From contig NZ_JH414506.1 of the NCBI RefSeq assembly GCF_000238075.1, positions 529,364 through 593,363 of the forward strand: DNA of 64,000 nucleotides, in the 5' to 3' direction. Each line of letters begins with the position of its first letter. Position 1 is the stretch's first letter. Under the pieces are notes generated by a model that ran no database searches, was not told the origin of the DNA, and was given only the letters and a program-made list of their open reading frames with translations. The position numbers and the translations under genes were made by a program. Shown here piece after piece: positions 18,289-26,613 of this stretch. The stretch is from Oribacterium asaccharolyticum ACB7. GTDB taxonomy: Bacteria; Bacillota; Clostridia; Lachnospirales; Lachnospiraceae.

Positions 18289-18783
18289 CTACTGTGTCCT
18301 GAAAATAACTTCTCTTCTGCTCTCCAACGCCAAAAGTAAAATATTTCCCAAAATCCCCACAGCCAGAACCTCTCCCGCTCCCACCGTGGCAAATAAGAAA
18401 TAATACGCATCCGGTACACCGTATGCATACTGTAATACAAAGGGAACAATGATGGCATTTGCCAAAATAGGCGGAATACAAACCAGCCATTTGCTCACAT
18501 TTCTAAGCTTATAGCTTAAAATCGCCGCCAAAAGAGTTGCCAAAGTTCCGAAAATCACATCCGGCATAGCCGCTCCCGAAAAGAAGTTTCCGAGAAGACA
18601 GCCCAGAGCTAAACCGGGTACTGCGGAAAAACTGAAAAAAGGCAGAATGCAAAGCGCCTCCGCAATACGAAATTGTATTGCTCCAAAACTGATTGGCTTA
18701 AAGAGCAGCACCAACGCCACATAAACTGCTGCGATTATGGCAGCCTCCGTCATCATCTTAGTTCTCTTGTCTTGAAAATGCAT
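18289..18783 (-). CDS. queT: QueT-type ECF transporter substrate-binding component
   Basis: A 164-residue integral membrane protein with about five spans (AAIIAAVYVALVLL, then CILPFFSFSAVPGLALGCLLGNF). It fits the QueT family of energy-coupling-factor S components for queuosine precursors. The riboswitch directly over its ribosome binding site supports preQ0/preQ1 or queuine as substrate. No ECF ATPase or T component is near, so it would share a module encoded elsewhere. AAAGGAG lies five bases before the ATG. Confidence 0.9.
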   Translation of the reverse strand: MHFQDKRTKMMTEAAIIAAVYVALVLLFKPISFGAIQFRIAEALCILPFFSFSAVPGLALGCLLGNFFSGAAMPDVIFGTLATLLAAILSYKLRNVSKWLVCIPPILANAIIVPFVLQYAYGVPDAYYFLFATVGAGEVLAVGILGNILLLALESRREVIFRTQ

Positions 18784-18788
18784 TTTTT

Positions 18789-18831
18789 CTCCTTTAGTTT
18801 TGTTTTAAGTGTGGAAGGTCTCGAACACACT
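18789..18831 (-). ncRNA. preQ1-I riboswitch controlling queT translation
   Basis: On the minus strand a six-base stem AGUGUG/CACACU (18831-18826 with 18813-18808) encloses a 12-base loop that begins UUC and ends in C, as in known preQ1-I aptamers. It is followed at once by an A-rich tail containing ACAAAAC and CUAAAGGAG, the queT ribosome binding site. The loop can pair with the tail in a pseudoknot (AG with CU, alternatively CCUU with AAGG). This is the layout of a translational preQ1-I switch in which ligand binding hides the Shine-Dalgarno sequence. Confidence 0.85.
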
Positions 18832-18840
18832 GGATGAAAA

Positions 18841-18905
18841 ATGGGAAACCGCAAAGCGCCTGTTGCAATGCAAAAGTACCGCTGCAAAACGCCTTTCTTT
18901 CCCAT
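18841..18905. repeat. imperfect 65-base inverted repeat upstream of queT
   Basis: ATGGGAAA (18841-18848) pairs with TTTCCCAT (18898-18905), and inner segments around AAAGCGCCTGTTGCA and TGCAAAACGCCTTT also pair with small gaps. It would form a long hairpin in the queT leader 5' of the riboswitch, or be a small palindromic element. Confidence 0.45.
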
Positions 18906-19049
18906 TAAGATAACGAAACAGAGTTTAGCACAAAATATAGGAAGAAACAACATGGCAAGTCCTTAGGAAGCGCCGAAAACAGCGGTAAGTCCCGCTTATT
19001 CTTCTCTCCGTGCTTTCCCAGACTTGCCTTTTCTCTTGCTTCTTTGCTA

Positions 19050-19058
19050 TGCTATAGA
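19050..19058 (+). promoter_or_regulatory. extended -10 promoter of the GNAT gene
   Basis: TGCTATAGA, an extended -10 box, lies 22 bases before the GNAT start codon. No clear -35 box at ideal spacing was found. Confidence 0.45.
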
Positions 19059-19080
19059 AAAAGCAAATAAGGAGGGTTCT

Positions 19081-19587
19081 ATGTATACGGATGGCCGTTA
19101 TCTGTTTCGTACAGCGGAAACAGATGACGTAAAGGTACTCTGGGAAATGGAAAAAATTTGTTTCCCTAAAAATGAAGCAAACAGTTTCGAGGATGTTAAA
19201 GATCGGGTAGAAAAGGCCACGGAGGATTATTTAATTGCTTTTGACCAAGTGAACGGAAAAATTGCCGGTTACTTAAGCGGGATTCACTCTTCTTCCGATT
19301 GTTTCCTGGATAAATTCTTTACTGACGCTTCTCTACACGAAAAAGGCGCTAAGCATTGTTATCTCCTGAGTTTGGAAGTCCTTCCCGAATATCGAGGAAA
19401 AGGGATTGCTTCCAAAATTATGGAGCGTTATCTGAAAAGAGAAGAAGAACGCGGCACGGAAAAAGTTTTTCTCACCTGCCATGCTCATTACATTCCTTTT
19501 TATGAAGATATGGGCTTTGAGCATATCGGCACTTCGTCGTCCGTATGGGGCGGTGAAACCTGGGAAGATATGGTTTATAGGATCTAA
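19081..19587 (+). CDS. GNAT-family N-acetyltransferase
   Basis: A 168-residue GNAT protein. The acetyl-CoA loop motif is visible as LEVLPEYRGKGIASKIMERYL, with the C-terminal FYEDMGFEHIG strand. AAGGAGG lies before the ATG at 19081; a longer in-frame reading has no ribosome binding site. The acceptor substrate is unknown. It shares a bidirectional terminator with the convergent pcrA gene. Confidence 0.88.
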   Translation: MYTDGRYLFRTAETDDVKVLWEMEKICFPKNEANSFEDVKDRVEKATEDYLIAFDQVNGKIAGYLSGIHSSSDCFLDKFFTDASLHEKGAKHCYLLSLEVLPEYRGKGIASKIMERYLKREEERGTEKVFLTCHAHYIPFYEDMGFEHIGTSSSVWGGETWEDMVYRI

Positions 19588-19601
19588 TTTACTTTGTTCC
19601 A

Positions 19602-19625
19602 AAAAGAGGGGTCTCCCCCTCTTTT
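19602..19625. terminator. bidirectional terminator between GNAT and pcrA
   Basis: AAAAGAGGGG (19602-19611) and CCCCTCTTTT (19616-19625) form a perfect ten-base stem with a four-base loop, with A and T runs on both sides. It serves both convergent genes. Confidence 0.85.
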
Positions 19626-19628
19626 CTT

Positions 19629-21947
19629 TTACAGCTTCTGTAGTTTGGCAAAGCCTGCCATCATTTTCTTTTGTCCTGCCTTATCGAAAAGAACCGTGAC
19701 AAGATAATCCTTCTTATCTTCCTCCAGGCTAAGTACCGTACCCTCTCCAAACTTCATGTGTGACACACGGTCTCCCTCTTTATAATCCGGTTTTTCTTTT
19801 CCGGCGGATGCAAAGCCTTTCTGCAGGAGCCCCGACTGCTTTAAGCTGTCCAAGCTGCCGAAAACATTTTTCTTCTCTCCCGCTCTTTTTTCTCCGTAGC
19901 TGTTTCCTCCGGAAAAACCTCCGCCGCTCCTTCCCTGGTAGGTGAGAATGGAAGACCGGGCGTTGTTTAAGTAGCTGTTATAGTAAGAACGTCCGCTTTC
20001 CTCCATAAAGAGCTCCTCTTCCGAACGCTTCGGGGTAAAAAGTAGATTCTTCTCCATCAATTCATCCGAAAGCTCCTCGAAAAAACGACTGATTTTGAAG
20101 TACTGGCTCTGTCCGTTTACCATTCTTCTTCTGGCTGAACTGAGATAAAGCTCTTCCTCGGCACGCGTAATTCCCACATAGCAAAGACGTCTTTCCTCTT
20201 CCATTTCCTCTTCATTTCCAAAGCTCATGGAACTCGGGAAGAGTCCGTCGCTTAAACCGACTAGAAATACAACGGGAAATTCCAGTCCTTTGGCACCGTG
20301 CAGTGTCATCATTGTGATTTTATCTTCCGTTAAATCGCTTCTGTCCAAGTCCGAAAGAAGAGAAACTTCTTCCAGGAAGGCGGAAAGACTTGCCTCTTCT
20401 CCATTTTCCCGAATATAAGAAAAAAGCTTGCCCTCCAACTCATGAATATTTTCCATTCGGCTTTCCGCCTCAATGGCTCCTTCGGACTGTAAATCCGCTT
20501 CATAGGCCGTATCCTTCAAAATTCGTTCAATAAGTGTATCCAGCGCTTCTTCTTTCCAGCCTTCCACCATTTCCTCAAATTTCTGGATTTCGGATAAGGC
20601 CTTTCCGGAAAGTCCTGCAGCCTTTGCAAAAGGAAGAGATTCCATCAGGGAAAAACCGCCCAAATTTACTCCGTAATCCTCCAGTTTGGCAAGACTTGCA
20701 TCTCCAATCCCCCTTTTCGGAACATTGATGACACGCCGAAATGCCACATCATCTTTGGTATTAACCATCAGTTTCATAAAGGCAAGAATGTCCTTTATCT
20801 CTTTACGCTGATAGAAATTAACCCCTCCCACAATCTGATAGGGAATGTTCCAATTGATACATTGTTCCTCAAAAAGACGAGACTGCGCATTGGTTCTGTA
20901 AAGAATCGCAAAATTCTTGTACAAGAGTCCTTTCCCCCGTATGGTTTTCACAACCTCTCTGGCCTCTTCTTCTCCGCTCTCATACTCCCTGAATACAACC
21001 TTTTTTCCTTCTTTTTTCTCTGTCCAGAGTTTCTTTTCTTTACGACGGGGATTTTCCGCAATGACCGCATTGGCCAAATCGAGAATCGGCGCGGTGGAAC
21101 GATAATTCTGCTCCAACTTTACAGTATGGCAGGAGGGGAATTGGGACTCAAAGGAAAGGATATTTTCCAAATTTGCTCCACGGAAACGGTAAATGCTCTG
21201 ATCATCATCCCCCACAACGCAGATGTTCTGATACTTTTTCGCAAGTGCATAAATCAGGCGGAACTGTACATCATTGGTGTCCTGATACTCATCTACCAAG
21301 ATGTAGCGGAAGCGCTCCTGATACCGGGAAAGCACTTCCGGAAAATCCTGAAACAACTCCAGGGTCTTTAAGAGAAGATCGTCGAAATCCAAGGCATTGT
21401 TCTTTTTCATCTTCTCCTCATAAAGAGTGAAGCAATCATAAATCAGCTTACTGATATAATCTCCTTCACTTGCCTTCCGATAGTCCTCTGCATTGCCCCC
21501 TCTGTTTTTCGTCTGAGAAATCTGAGACAGCACCGCCCTTTCCCGAAGCGTTTTCGAATCAATTTTTCTCTCTTTTAGAATCTGACGCATAAGGGTACGC
21601 TGGTCATCCGTATCATAGATGGAAAAATCCGTTCCGTAACCGAGAAGGGAAATGTCTCTTCTTAAAATCCTTAGACACATGCTGTGAAAGGTGGACACCC
21701 AAACTCCGCCGCTCTCTAAAGGAAGGAGCTTTGCTACACGCTCCTGCATTTCCTTGGCGGCTTTATTGGTAAAAGTAATGGCTAAAATATGAGAGGGAAA
21801 TACCCCTTTCTCCTCAATCAGGTACGCAATCCTATGCGTTAAAACCCTGGTTTTTCCGGACCCCGCACCGGCTAAAACCAAAAGAGGTCCTTCCGTATGG
21901 CGTACCGCCTCTGCCTGTTCTTTATTTAAAATGGCCTCTAAATCCAT
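19629..21947 (-). CDS. pcrA: ATP-dependent DNA helicase PcrA/UvrD
   Basis: A 772-residue superfamily 1A helicase: Q-motif NKEQAEAV, Walker A AGAGSGKT at 26-33, DEYQDTND (motif II), GDDDQSIYRFRGA (motif III), EQNYRSTAPIL (motif IV), TMMTLHGAKGLEF and CYVGITRAEEELYLS. The C-terminus holds the DNA- and RNA-polymerase-contacting Tudor-like segment (GDRVSHMKFGEGTVLSLE). It acts in nucleotide excision repair and replication restart. The ATG at 21947 with AAGGGG upstream fits the family start; an upstream in-frame extension runs into a palindromic repeat and is not credible. Confidence 0.95.
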   Translation of the reverse strand: MDLEAILNKEQAEAVRHTEGPLLVLAGAGSGKTRVLTHRIAYLIEEKGVFPSHILAITFTNKAAKEMQERVAKLLPLESGGVWVSTFHSMCLRILRRDISLLGYGTDFSIYDTDDQRTLMRQILKERKIDSKTLRERAVLSQISQTKNRGGNAEDYRKASEGDYISKLIYDCFTLYEEKMKKNNALDFDDLLLKTLELFQDFPEVLSRYQERFRYILVDEYQDTNDVQFRLIYALAKKYQNICVVGDDDQSIYRFRGANLENILSFESQFPSCHTVKLEQNYRSTAPILDLANAVIAENPRRKEKKLWTEKKEGKKVVFREYESGEEEAREVVKTIRGKGLLYKNFAILYRTNAQSRLFEEQCINWNIPYQIVGGVNFYQRKEIKDILAFMKLMVNTKDDVAFRRVINVPKRGIGDASLAKLEDYGVNLGGFSLMESLPFAKAAGLSGKALSEIQKFEEMVEGWKEEALDTLIERILKDTAYEADLQSEGAIEAESRMENIHELEGKLFSYIRENGEEASLSAFLEEVSLLSDLDRSDLTEDKITMMTLHGAKGLEFPVVFLVGLSDGLFPSSMSFGNEEEMEEERRLCYVGITRAEEELYLSSARRRMVNGQSQYFKISRFFEELSDELMEKNLLFTPKRSEEELFMEESGRSYYNSYLNNARSSILTYQGRSGGGFSGGNSYGEKRAGEKKNVFGSLDSLKQSGLLQKGFASAGKEKPDYKEGDRVSHMKFGEGTVLSLEEDKKDYLVTVLFDKAGQKKMMAGFAKLQKL

Positions 21948-22010
21948 GAAATCCCCTTTCCTCGCGGAAACGCAATCAAGTATCCACGATTCCGCTTCGC
22001 ACTTATTTTT

Positions 22011-22046
22011 AACGAGTATCGCTCGTGTAGCGTGCGATATCTCGTT
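22011..22046 (-). repeat. 36-bp palindromic REP-like element, copy 1
   Basis: Read on the minus strand this runs from AACGAGATATCGCACGC to CGATACTCGTT. Its arms AACGAG and CTCGTT are perfect and most inner positions also pair. It sits in the 321-base divergent region between pcrA and the DUF1836 gene. Confidence 0.8.
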
Positions 22047-22195
22047 TGGAATAGTACTGCCTCGGTATTGTACCATTTTTAGTTCTTTTGCAAAACCGTT
22101 CAAAGTTCATCTCTCCTAAAACTTGCTTTTTTCCTCTAGTCTTCTTTTCTCCCACTCCCCGTTTTTCTCTTATGTCTTATGATGCTGTTCTTCTC

Positions 22196-22252
22196 CTTGT
22201 TAAGCTGTTTTTCTCTTGTTCGGCTGTTTTTCCCTTGTTAAGGTATTTTTCT
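22196..22252 (+). repeat. 19-bp tandem repeat, three copies
   Basis: Three units of 19 bases (22196-22214, 22215-22233, 22234-22252) share CTTGTT at the start and TTTTTC near the end. Each repeats a possible -35 hexamer. The last unit carries the -35 box of the promoter below. Confidence 0.7.
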
Positions 22253-22262
22253 ATGCTATACT
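22235..22262 (+). promoter_or_regulatory. promoter predicted to give a leaderless DUF1836 mRNA
   Basis: TTGTTA (22235-22240), a 16-base spacer ending in TGC, and TATACT (22257-22262) make an extended -10 promoter. The ATG of the DUF1836 gene begins at 22269, seven bases after the -10 box, where transcription would be expected to start. Confidence 0.6.
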
Positions 22263-22268
22263 TTTTGC

Positions 22269-22889
22269 ATGGACGAAAAATTATTAAAGGAGTTAATAGA
22301 ATACTTACGTAATTTACATCATGTGCACGGAAATGCCCTTCCTTCTTTAGAGCTCTACATGGATCAGGTCACCGGTTTTATGGATGAACACCTCTCCTCC
22401 ATGCGGCGCCACAAAGAAGATAAAGCGCTCACCAAAACCATGATTAATAATTATGCCAAAAACAAAATTCTTCCTCCGCCTGTACGGAAACGCTACAACA
22501 AGAATCACATGCTAATCTTACTTTTTATTTATTACTACAAAAGCATGCTGAGTCTTTCCGATATCGAAACCATCCTTCGTCCTTTAAATGAAAATTACTT
22601 TTACAGCACAAAAAGCCCGCAGCTGAAGGACATTTATGAGGAGATCTTTTCCTTTGCCAATATAGAGATGCAAAATGTCATGGCGGATGTGGAGGAAAGC
22701 TTTGAAAAGGCCAAAAACTCCTTCTCGGAAAAGGATCCCCTTTTTGAAAACCTACCCGAAGAGGAACGACAGGACTTGCAAAAATTTTGTACCCTGAGCT
22801 TACTGGCCTTTGATGTCTATTTGAAGAAACAGTTGATTGAAAAAATCGTAGATGACATGGCCAAAAAACAGGAAAGGAAGAAGAAATAA
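22269..22889 (+). CDS. DUF1836 domain protein
   Basis: A 206-residue protein of the DUF1836 family: an N-terminal charged helix, the core INNYAKNKILPPPVRKRYNKNHMLILLFIYYYKSMLSLSDI typical of this helix-turn-helix-like domain, and a Lys-rich C-terminus. Possibly a DNA-binding regulator; not shown for this protein. No ribosome binding site precedes the ATG, which sits at the expected transcription start. The AAGGAG inside the sixth to eighth codons has no start codon at a useful distance. It heads an operon with the DUF4250 gene and dtd. Confidence 0.85.
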   Translation: MDEKLLKELIEYLRNLHHVHGNALPSLELYMDQVTGFMDEHLSSMRRHKEDKALTKTMINNYAKNKILPPPVRKRYNKNHMLILLFIYYYKSMLSLSDIETILRPLNENYFYSTKSPQLKDIYEEIFSFANIEMQNVMADVEESFEKAKNSFSEKDPLFENLPEEERQDLQKFCTLSLLAFDVYLKKQLIEKIVDDMAKKQERKKK

Positions 22890-22890
22890 A

Positions 22891-23067
22891 ATGAGTCTGC
22901 CCAAAGACCCCATGATTCTCCTCAGCTTTGTGAACACGAAGCTCCGAGATGAATTTACCGACTTGGAAGAGTTCTGCAAGGAAGAGGACATCTCTATAGA
23001 GTCCCTAAAAGAACAGCTGGAAAGCATCGGTTTTCAATATAATGAAACAATCCGTCAGTTTAAGTAA
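22891..23067 (+). CDS. DUF4250 domain protein
   Basis: A 58-residue protein whose start MSLPKDPMILLSFVNTKLRD matches the DUF4250 family, a short helical domain common in Clostridia. It begins one base after the DUF1836 stop; an upstream in-frame Met would overlap that gene heavily. Function unknown. Confidence 0.85.
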   Translation: MSLPKDPMILLSFVNTKLRDEFTDLEEFCKEEDISIESLKEQLESIGFQYNETIRQFK

Positions 23068-23077
23068 GGAGTAGATT

Positions 23078-23524
23078 ATGCGTTGTTTAGTACAAAGAGT
23101 TCTTTCCGCCTCGGTTTCCGTTTCAGGCGAAAGTTTGGGGCGTATCGAGAGAGGATATCTCATTCTTTTGGGTGTCAATAATCAGGATACGGAAGCCGTA
23201 GCCGATAAGATGCTGAAAAAAATTCTGGATGCCCGCCTCTTCGAGGATGAAAACGGAAAGACCAATCTTTCCATAAGAGACATCTCCGGCTCACTCCTTA
23301 TCGTAAGCCAGTTCACGCTCTATGCGGATACCAGAAAAGGAAATCGTCCGAGCTTTATTCAGGCCGGAGACCCTGCACATGCAAATGCCCTCTATGAATA
23401 TTTTCTACAGAAAGCGGAAGAAGCAGGCATTCCGACAGCGCACGGACAATTCGGGGCCGATATGAAGGTAAGCCTTGTGAATGACGGGCCCTTTACCATC
23501 ATGTATGACAGTGATGTGACATAG
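23078..23524 (+). CDS. dtd: D-aminoacyl-tRNA deacylase
   Basis: A 148-residue DTD enzyme. The catalytic SQFTLYADTRKGNRPSF segment and the C-terminal cross-subunit motif VNDGPFTI (the Gly-Pro motif) are both present. It removes D-amino acids and glycine from mischarged tRNA as a homodimer. TAAGGAG precedes the ATG. It is the last gene of the three-gene operon and is followed by a strong terminator. Confidence 0.95.
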   Translation: MRCLVQRVLSASVSVSGESLGRIERGYLILLGVNNQDTEAVADKMLKKILDARLFEDENGKTNLSIRDISGSLLIVSQFTLYADTRKGNRPSFIQAGDPAHANALYEYFLQKAEEAGIPTAHGQFGADMKVSLVNDGPFTIMYDSDVT

Positions 23525-23601
23525 TGCATTGTAAAAGCGAGGGTTCTTTTCTTGTCCAAGATGGAAAGCCCTGCAATTTGCAAGCAAGATTGGTTCTGAA
23601 C

Positions 23602-23641
23602 AAAAAAGGAGACAGCGAGATTGTTCGCTGCCTCCTTTTTT
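23602..23641. terminator. bidirectional terminator between dtd and the lipoprotein gene
   Basis: AAAAAAGGAG (23602-23611) pairs with CTCCTTTTTT (23632-23641), extended by the inner pair CAGCGA/TCGCTG around a six-base loop. A and T runs flank it, so it works for both convergent genes. Confidence 0.9.
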
Positions 23642-23666
23642 AAGTCCCGATTATAGGACAAAAATC

Positions 23667-24533
23667 TTACTCTACCACTTTAATTGCTTCCGCAAGAGAA
23701 GCTCTGGCCTTCAGAGAGGTGCTGTAGCTTACCTCTACCGTTTTCCCCTTATTGGCTTCCGCCTCTTTTAAAAGTTCGTCATTTCCATTCGTTGTAAAGC
23801 GGAAGGAATGTGTATCGTCTCCCTTTAAGGTAAAGATATCCCCATCTATGGTCTCGATTGTTCCCTTAACCCTTAAGGTATCCGCTGCTTCGTCATCCAG
23901 ACTGTCTTCCGTAATCGTATAGAAGGCAAGAGGATTGTTGTTTAAATCCCCAAGATAGTAAACACTGATTTCCGATCCTACTTTTAATCCGTCCTTCGTC
24001 AAATCGGTCTCAAAGCTTGCCCTTTGGAAGGTGACGGTATCACCGTACTTCTTTCCTTCCGTATTCTCTCCCTCCAAAGCTGCTGCACGGAAGTCGGGGA
24101 TTTCCTTTACGGAAAGGCTGGTATCCGTTACCGCGGTAATCTCTCCGTAGAAATTCTGTTCATCATTAAAATCTTCCACTGTGAACTCATAGGGAACGGA
24201 AACCGTGACTTTTTTCACCTTCATTCCGTCCTGCGGTTCTGTACCCTCATAGCCGATTTCTATCTCATCTCCGGGCATCAACTCCCAGTTCTTATCCAGA
24301 GTGGCACCGGTCACATCGAAGTTCATCACCTTTCCGTCGCCGGTTTCTACAGTCAGTTTTCCGTTTTCAAGCTTCTGCACGGTAGCACTTAAACTGTTCT
24401 CCGTCAAAGCCTCGGAGCTTGGTTCTTCCTGAACCGCTTGTGTTGTATTCTTTGTATCTTCCGCTTTCTTTCCGCATGCCGTAGCAAAAAGCATCAGCCC
24501 TGCCAGGCAAAACCATATCGTCGTCTTCTTCAT
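23667..24533 (-). CDS. secreted lipoprotein of unknown function
   Basis: A 288-residue lipoprotein. A short basic start, a hydrophobic stretch and a lipobox ending LFATAC give lipidation at the Cys, followed by a Glu/Thr-rich linker. The rest is beta-rich with repeated patterns of the kind SATVQKLENGKLTVETGDG and KGTIETIDGDIFTLKGDD, which suggests two or more similar beta domains. The ATG at 24533 is preferred because GAGGAGG lies seven bases upstream. No enzyme motif was recognised. It converges with dtd. Confidence 0.75.
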   Translation of the reverse strand: MKKTTIWFCLAGLMLFATACGKKAEDTKNTTQAVQEEPSSEALTENSLSATVQKLENGKLTVETGDGKVMNFDVTGATLDKNWELMPGDEIEIGYEGTEPQDGMKVKKVTVSVPYEFTVEDFNDEQNFYGEITAVTDTSLSVKEIPDFRAAALEGENTEGKKYGDTVTFQRASFETDLTKDGLKVGSEISVYYLGDLNNNPLAFYTITEDSLDDEAADTLRVKGTIETIDGDIFTLKGDDTHSFRFTTNGNDELLKEAEANKGKTVEVSYSTSLKARASLAEAIKVVE

Positions 24534-24606
24534 ATCCATTCCTCCTCTATTGCTGTATACCCTATCCTAACATGAACTCTATAAAATAAATTTGCCTTTT
24601 TCTGTA

Positions 24607-25878
24607 TTATTTCTTAAAGTCTTCCTCATAAAAACGGTAATCTTTAATTTCCGCAGGCAAATATTGCTGTTCAACGAAATGTCCCGGATAGTCATGAGGA
24701 TATTTATAGCCTATTCCCCTTCCGAGCTTTTCATGCCCGCTGTAATGCGCATCTCTAAGGTAAGAAGGAATTTCCAAATTCCCCCTCTTTCTAACTACCT
24801 CATTGGCCGCAAAAATCGCCTTCACCGCGGCATTGGACTTCTTTGCCGTCGCAACATAGCAGGCCGCCTGGGTAAGAATAATCTGTGCCTCCGGCATTCC
24901 CACCCGCTCCACCGCAAGAGAAGCACTCACGGCAAGAACAAGTGCCTGCGGGTCCGCATTTCCCACATCCTCCGAAGCGCAAATCATAATTCTTCTTGCT
25001 ATAAAGCGAATGTCCTCTCCGGATTCGAGCATTTTCGCAAGATAATACACCGTAGCATCGGGATCGCTTCCCCGCATGGATTTAATAAAGGCGGAAATCG
25101 TATCGTAGTGCTCCGAACTGTCATCATAGCGAAGAAGCTTCTTTTGCAAACATTCGCCGATATTTTCTTTACTAAGGCGGATAACGCCGTCGGAATCGGG
25201 ATTCGTACTGAGAACGGCAAGCTCCAGCGTGTTTAAAAGCACTCTGGCATCACCCAAAGCATTTTCCAGTAAAAATTCCTTCCCTTCCTCCGAAAGGATC
25301 GTCCGAAAATTCCCGAGTCCCCTCTTCTTATCCGACAAGGCCTCATCCGTAAGACGCGACAAAGCCTCCTTCGATAAAGGTTTTAGTTCAAAAAGGCGGG
25401 AGCGGGAAAGCAAGGCGGAATTCACCTCAAAATAAGGATTCTCGGTTGTCGCTCCAATGAGAATCACTGTTCCCTCTTCCACAAAGGGGAGCAAATAATC
25501 CTGCTGCGCTTTATTAAAGCGATGAATCTCGTCCACAAAAAGTATGGTTTTTCTGCCGTACCCTCCCAGATTCTCCTTTGCGCGACTCACCGCTTCTTCC
25601 ATATCCTTTTTTCCGGCGGTTGTAGCATTGATTTGGATAAATTCCGCCTTCGTATGGTTTGCAATGAGCTTTGCAAGGGAGGTTTTTCCCGTTCCCGGCG
25701 GACCGAAAAAAAGGAGAGATTGTAGCTGGTCTGCACGAATTAAGCGGGAAAGCAATTTATTTTCCCCGATAATGTGCTCCTGACCGACAAACTCTTCCAA
25801 ATTTCCGGGACGCATCCGCACGGAAAGTGGCGCCATTTTCTCTTGATTTTTCTCTGCCTGATAGCTAAATAAATCCAT
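24607..25878 (-). CDS. rarA: replication-associated recombination protein A
   Basis: A 423-residue AAA+ ATPase (RarA/MgsA). It starts MDLFSYQAEKNQEKMAPLSVRMRP, has Walker A GPPGTGKT at 59-66, the box FVDEIHRFNKAQQD, the sensor GATTENP, and a C-terminal tetramerisation part ending in the YKYPHDYPGHFVEQQYLP motif. It acts at stalled replication forks with SSB. The ATG at 25878 has AAGGGGAG before it and fits the family start; an ATG five codons earlier has a poorer site. Confidence 0.95.
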   Translation of the reverse strand: MDLFSYQAEKNQEKMAPLSVRMRPGNLEEFVGQEHIIGENKLLSRLIRADQLQSLLFFGPPGTGKTSLAKLIANHTKAEFIQINATTAGKKDMEEAVSRAKENLGGYGRKTILFVDEIHRFNKAQQDYLLPFVEEGTVILIGATTENPYFEVNSALLSRSRLFELKPLSKEALSRLTDEALSDKKRGLGNFRTILSEEGKEFLLENALGDARVLLNTLELAVLSTNPDSDGVIRLSKENIGECLQKKLLRYDDSSEHYDTISAFIKSMRGSDPDATVYYLAKMLESGEDIRFIARRIMICASEDVGNADPQALVLAVSASLAVERVGMPEAQIILTQAACYVATAKKSNAAVKAIFAANEVVRKRGNLEIPSYLRDAHYSGHEKLGRGIGYKYPHDYPGHFVEQQYLPAEIKDYRFYEEDFKK

Positions 25879-25992
25879 CTCTCCCCTTCGCATTCCTATT
25901 CGGAAGCCGTAAAACCACGCTCTTCCCTTATGCTCTCTGCCCTTCTACTCTTTATGCTTCTACTCTCTATCCGTCTTCTCTCTTTCCTTCTT

Positions 25993-26379
25993 CTACTGCC
26001 ATGTAATGGGCTTCGTTCTGTCCGGAATGATTTCAATCCAGTATCCGTCCGGATCTTCAATGAAATAAATGCCCATACCATGATTTTCAAAGCAGATACA
26101 GCCCATCTTCTCATGGAGCGCATGGGCAGCTCCCATATCCTCCGTGCGAAGTGCGAGGTGGTACTCCTGCTCCCCGAGATCATAGGGCTCTGTTCTATCC
26201 TTCATATACGTTAGCTCCAGACGGAAGTCCGTAGAATCGTCCCCTAAAAAGACAATGATAAAATCATCCCTTTCATTTCTGCTCAGTTCGTGAAGGTCCA
26301 GTGCCTCTTCGTAGAATTTCATACTTCTTTCCAAATCCAGTACATTAAAGTTAAAGTGGTTAAATGAGAATGGGCTCAT
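25993..26379 (-). CDS. glyoxalase-fold (VOC) protein, lactoylglutathione-lyase-like
   Basis: A 128-residue vicinal-oxygen-chelate protein made of two paired beta-alpha modules. Probable metal ligands are His in FNHFNFNVLD, Glu in RLELTYM, His in EYHLALRTED and Glu in YWIEIIPD, the glyoxalase I pattern. The usual substrate would be a methylglyoxal adduct; in Clostridia the thiol may differ. AAAGGAG precedes this ATG; a much longer in-frame version runs through a hairpin and is not credible. A pyrimidine-rich stretch separates it from rarA. Confidence 0.88.
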   Translation of the reverse strand: MSPFSFNHFNFNVLDLERSMKFYEEALDLHELSRNERDDFIIVFLGDDSTDFRLELTYMKDRTEPYDLGEQEYHLALRTEDMGAAHALHEKMGCICFENHGMGIYFIEDPDGYWIEIIPDRTKPITWQ

Positions 26380-26399
26380 TGTTTCTCCTTTCCTTTTCC

Positions 26400-26418
26400 G
26401 GTGTCCCTTTGGGACACC
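26400..26418. promoter_or_regulatory. eight-base hairpin in the leader of the VOC gene
   Basis: GGTGTCCC (26400-26407) and GGGACACC (26411-26418) form a perfect stem with a three-base loop, about 20 bases before the VOC start codon on the minus strand. No T run follows, so it may be a regulator palindrome. Confidence 0.4.
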
Positions 26419-26613
26419 CGCTTTTCTTTCTCTATGATAATGCTTTTTCTCGCTTTCAGCAATGCCCGCAGAAAAGACCGCTGAGCGCTTCCTTCGGTTT
26501 TCCGCCATTTTCCCCTCCCCTTTTATATTTTTTTCTTTTCTGCCGATAGGAAAGGCATGGGAAGGCACTTCTCTTATCCTTCCTTTTTCAATACGGAAAT
26601 AGGGAGGAATGCA

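Noticed and set aside
20862..21371. 169-codon plus-strand frame
   Set aside because: Antisense to pcrA, no ribosome binding site.
24592..25236. 214-codon plus-strand frame
   Set aside because: Antisense shadow of rarA with no start signal or recognisable domain.
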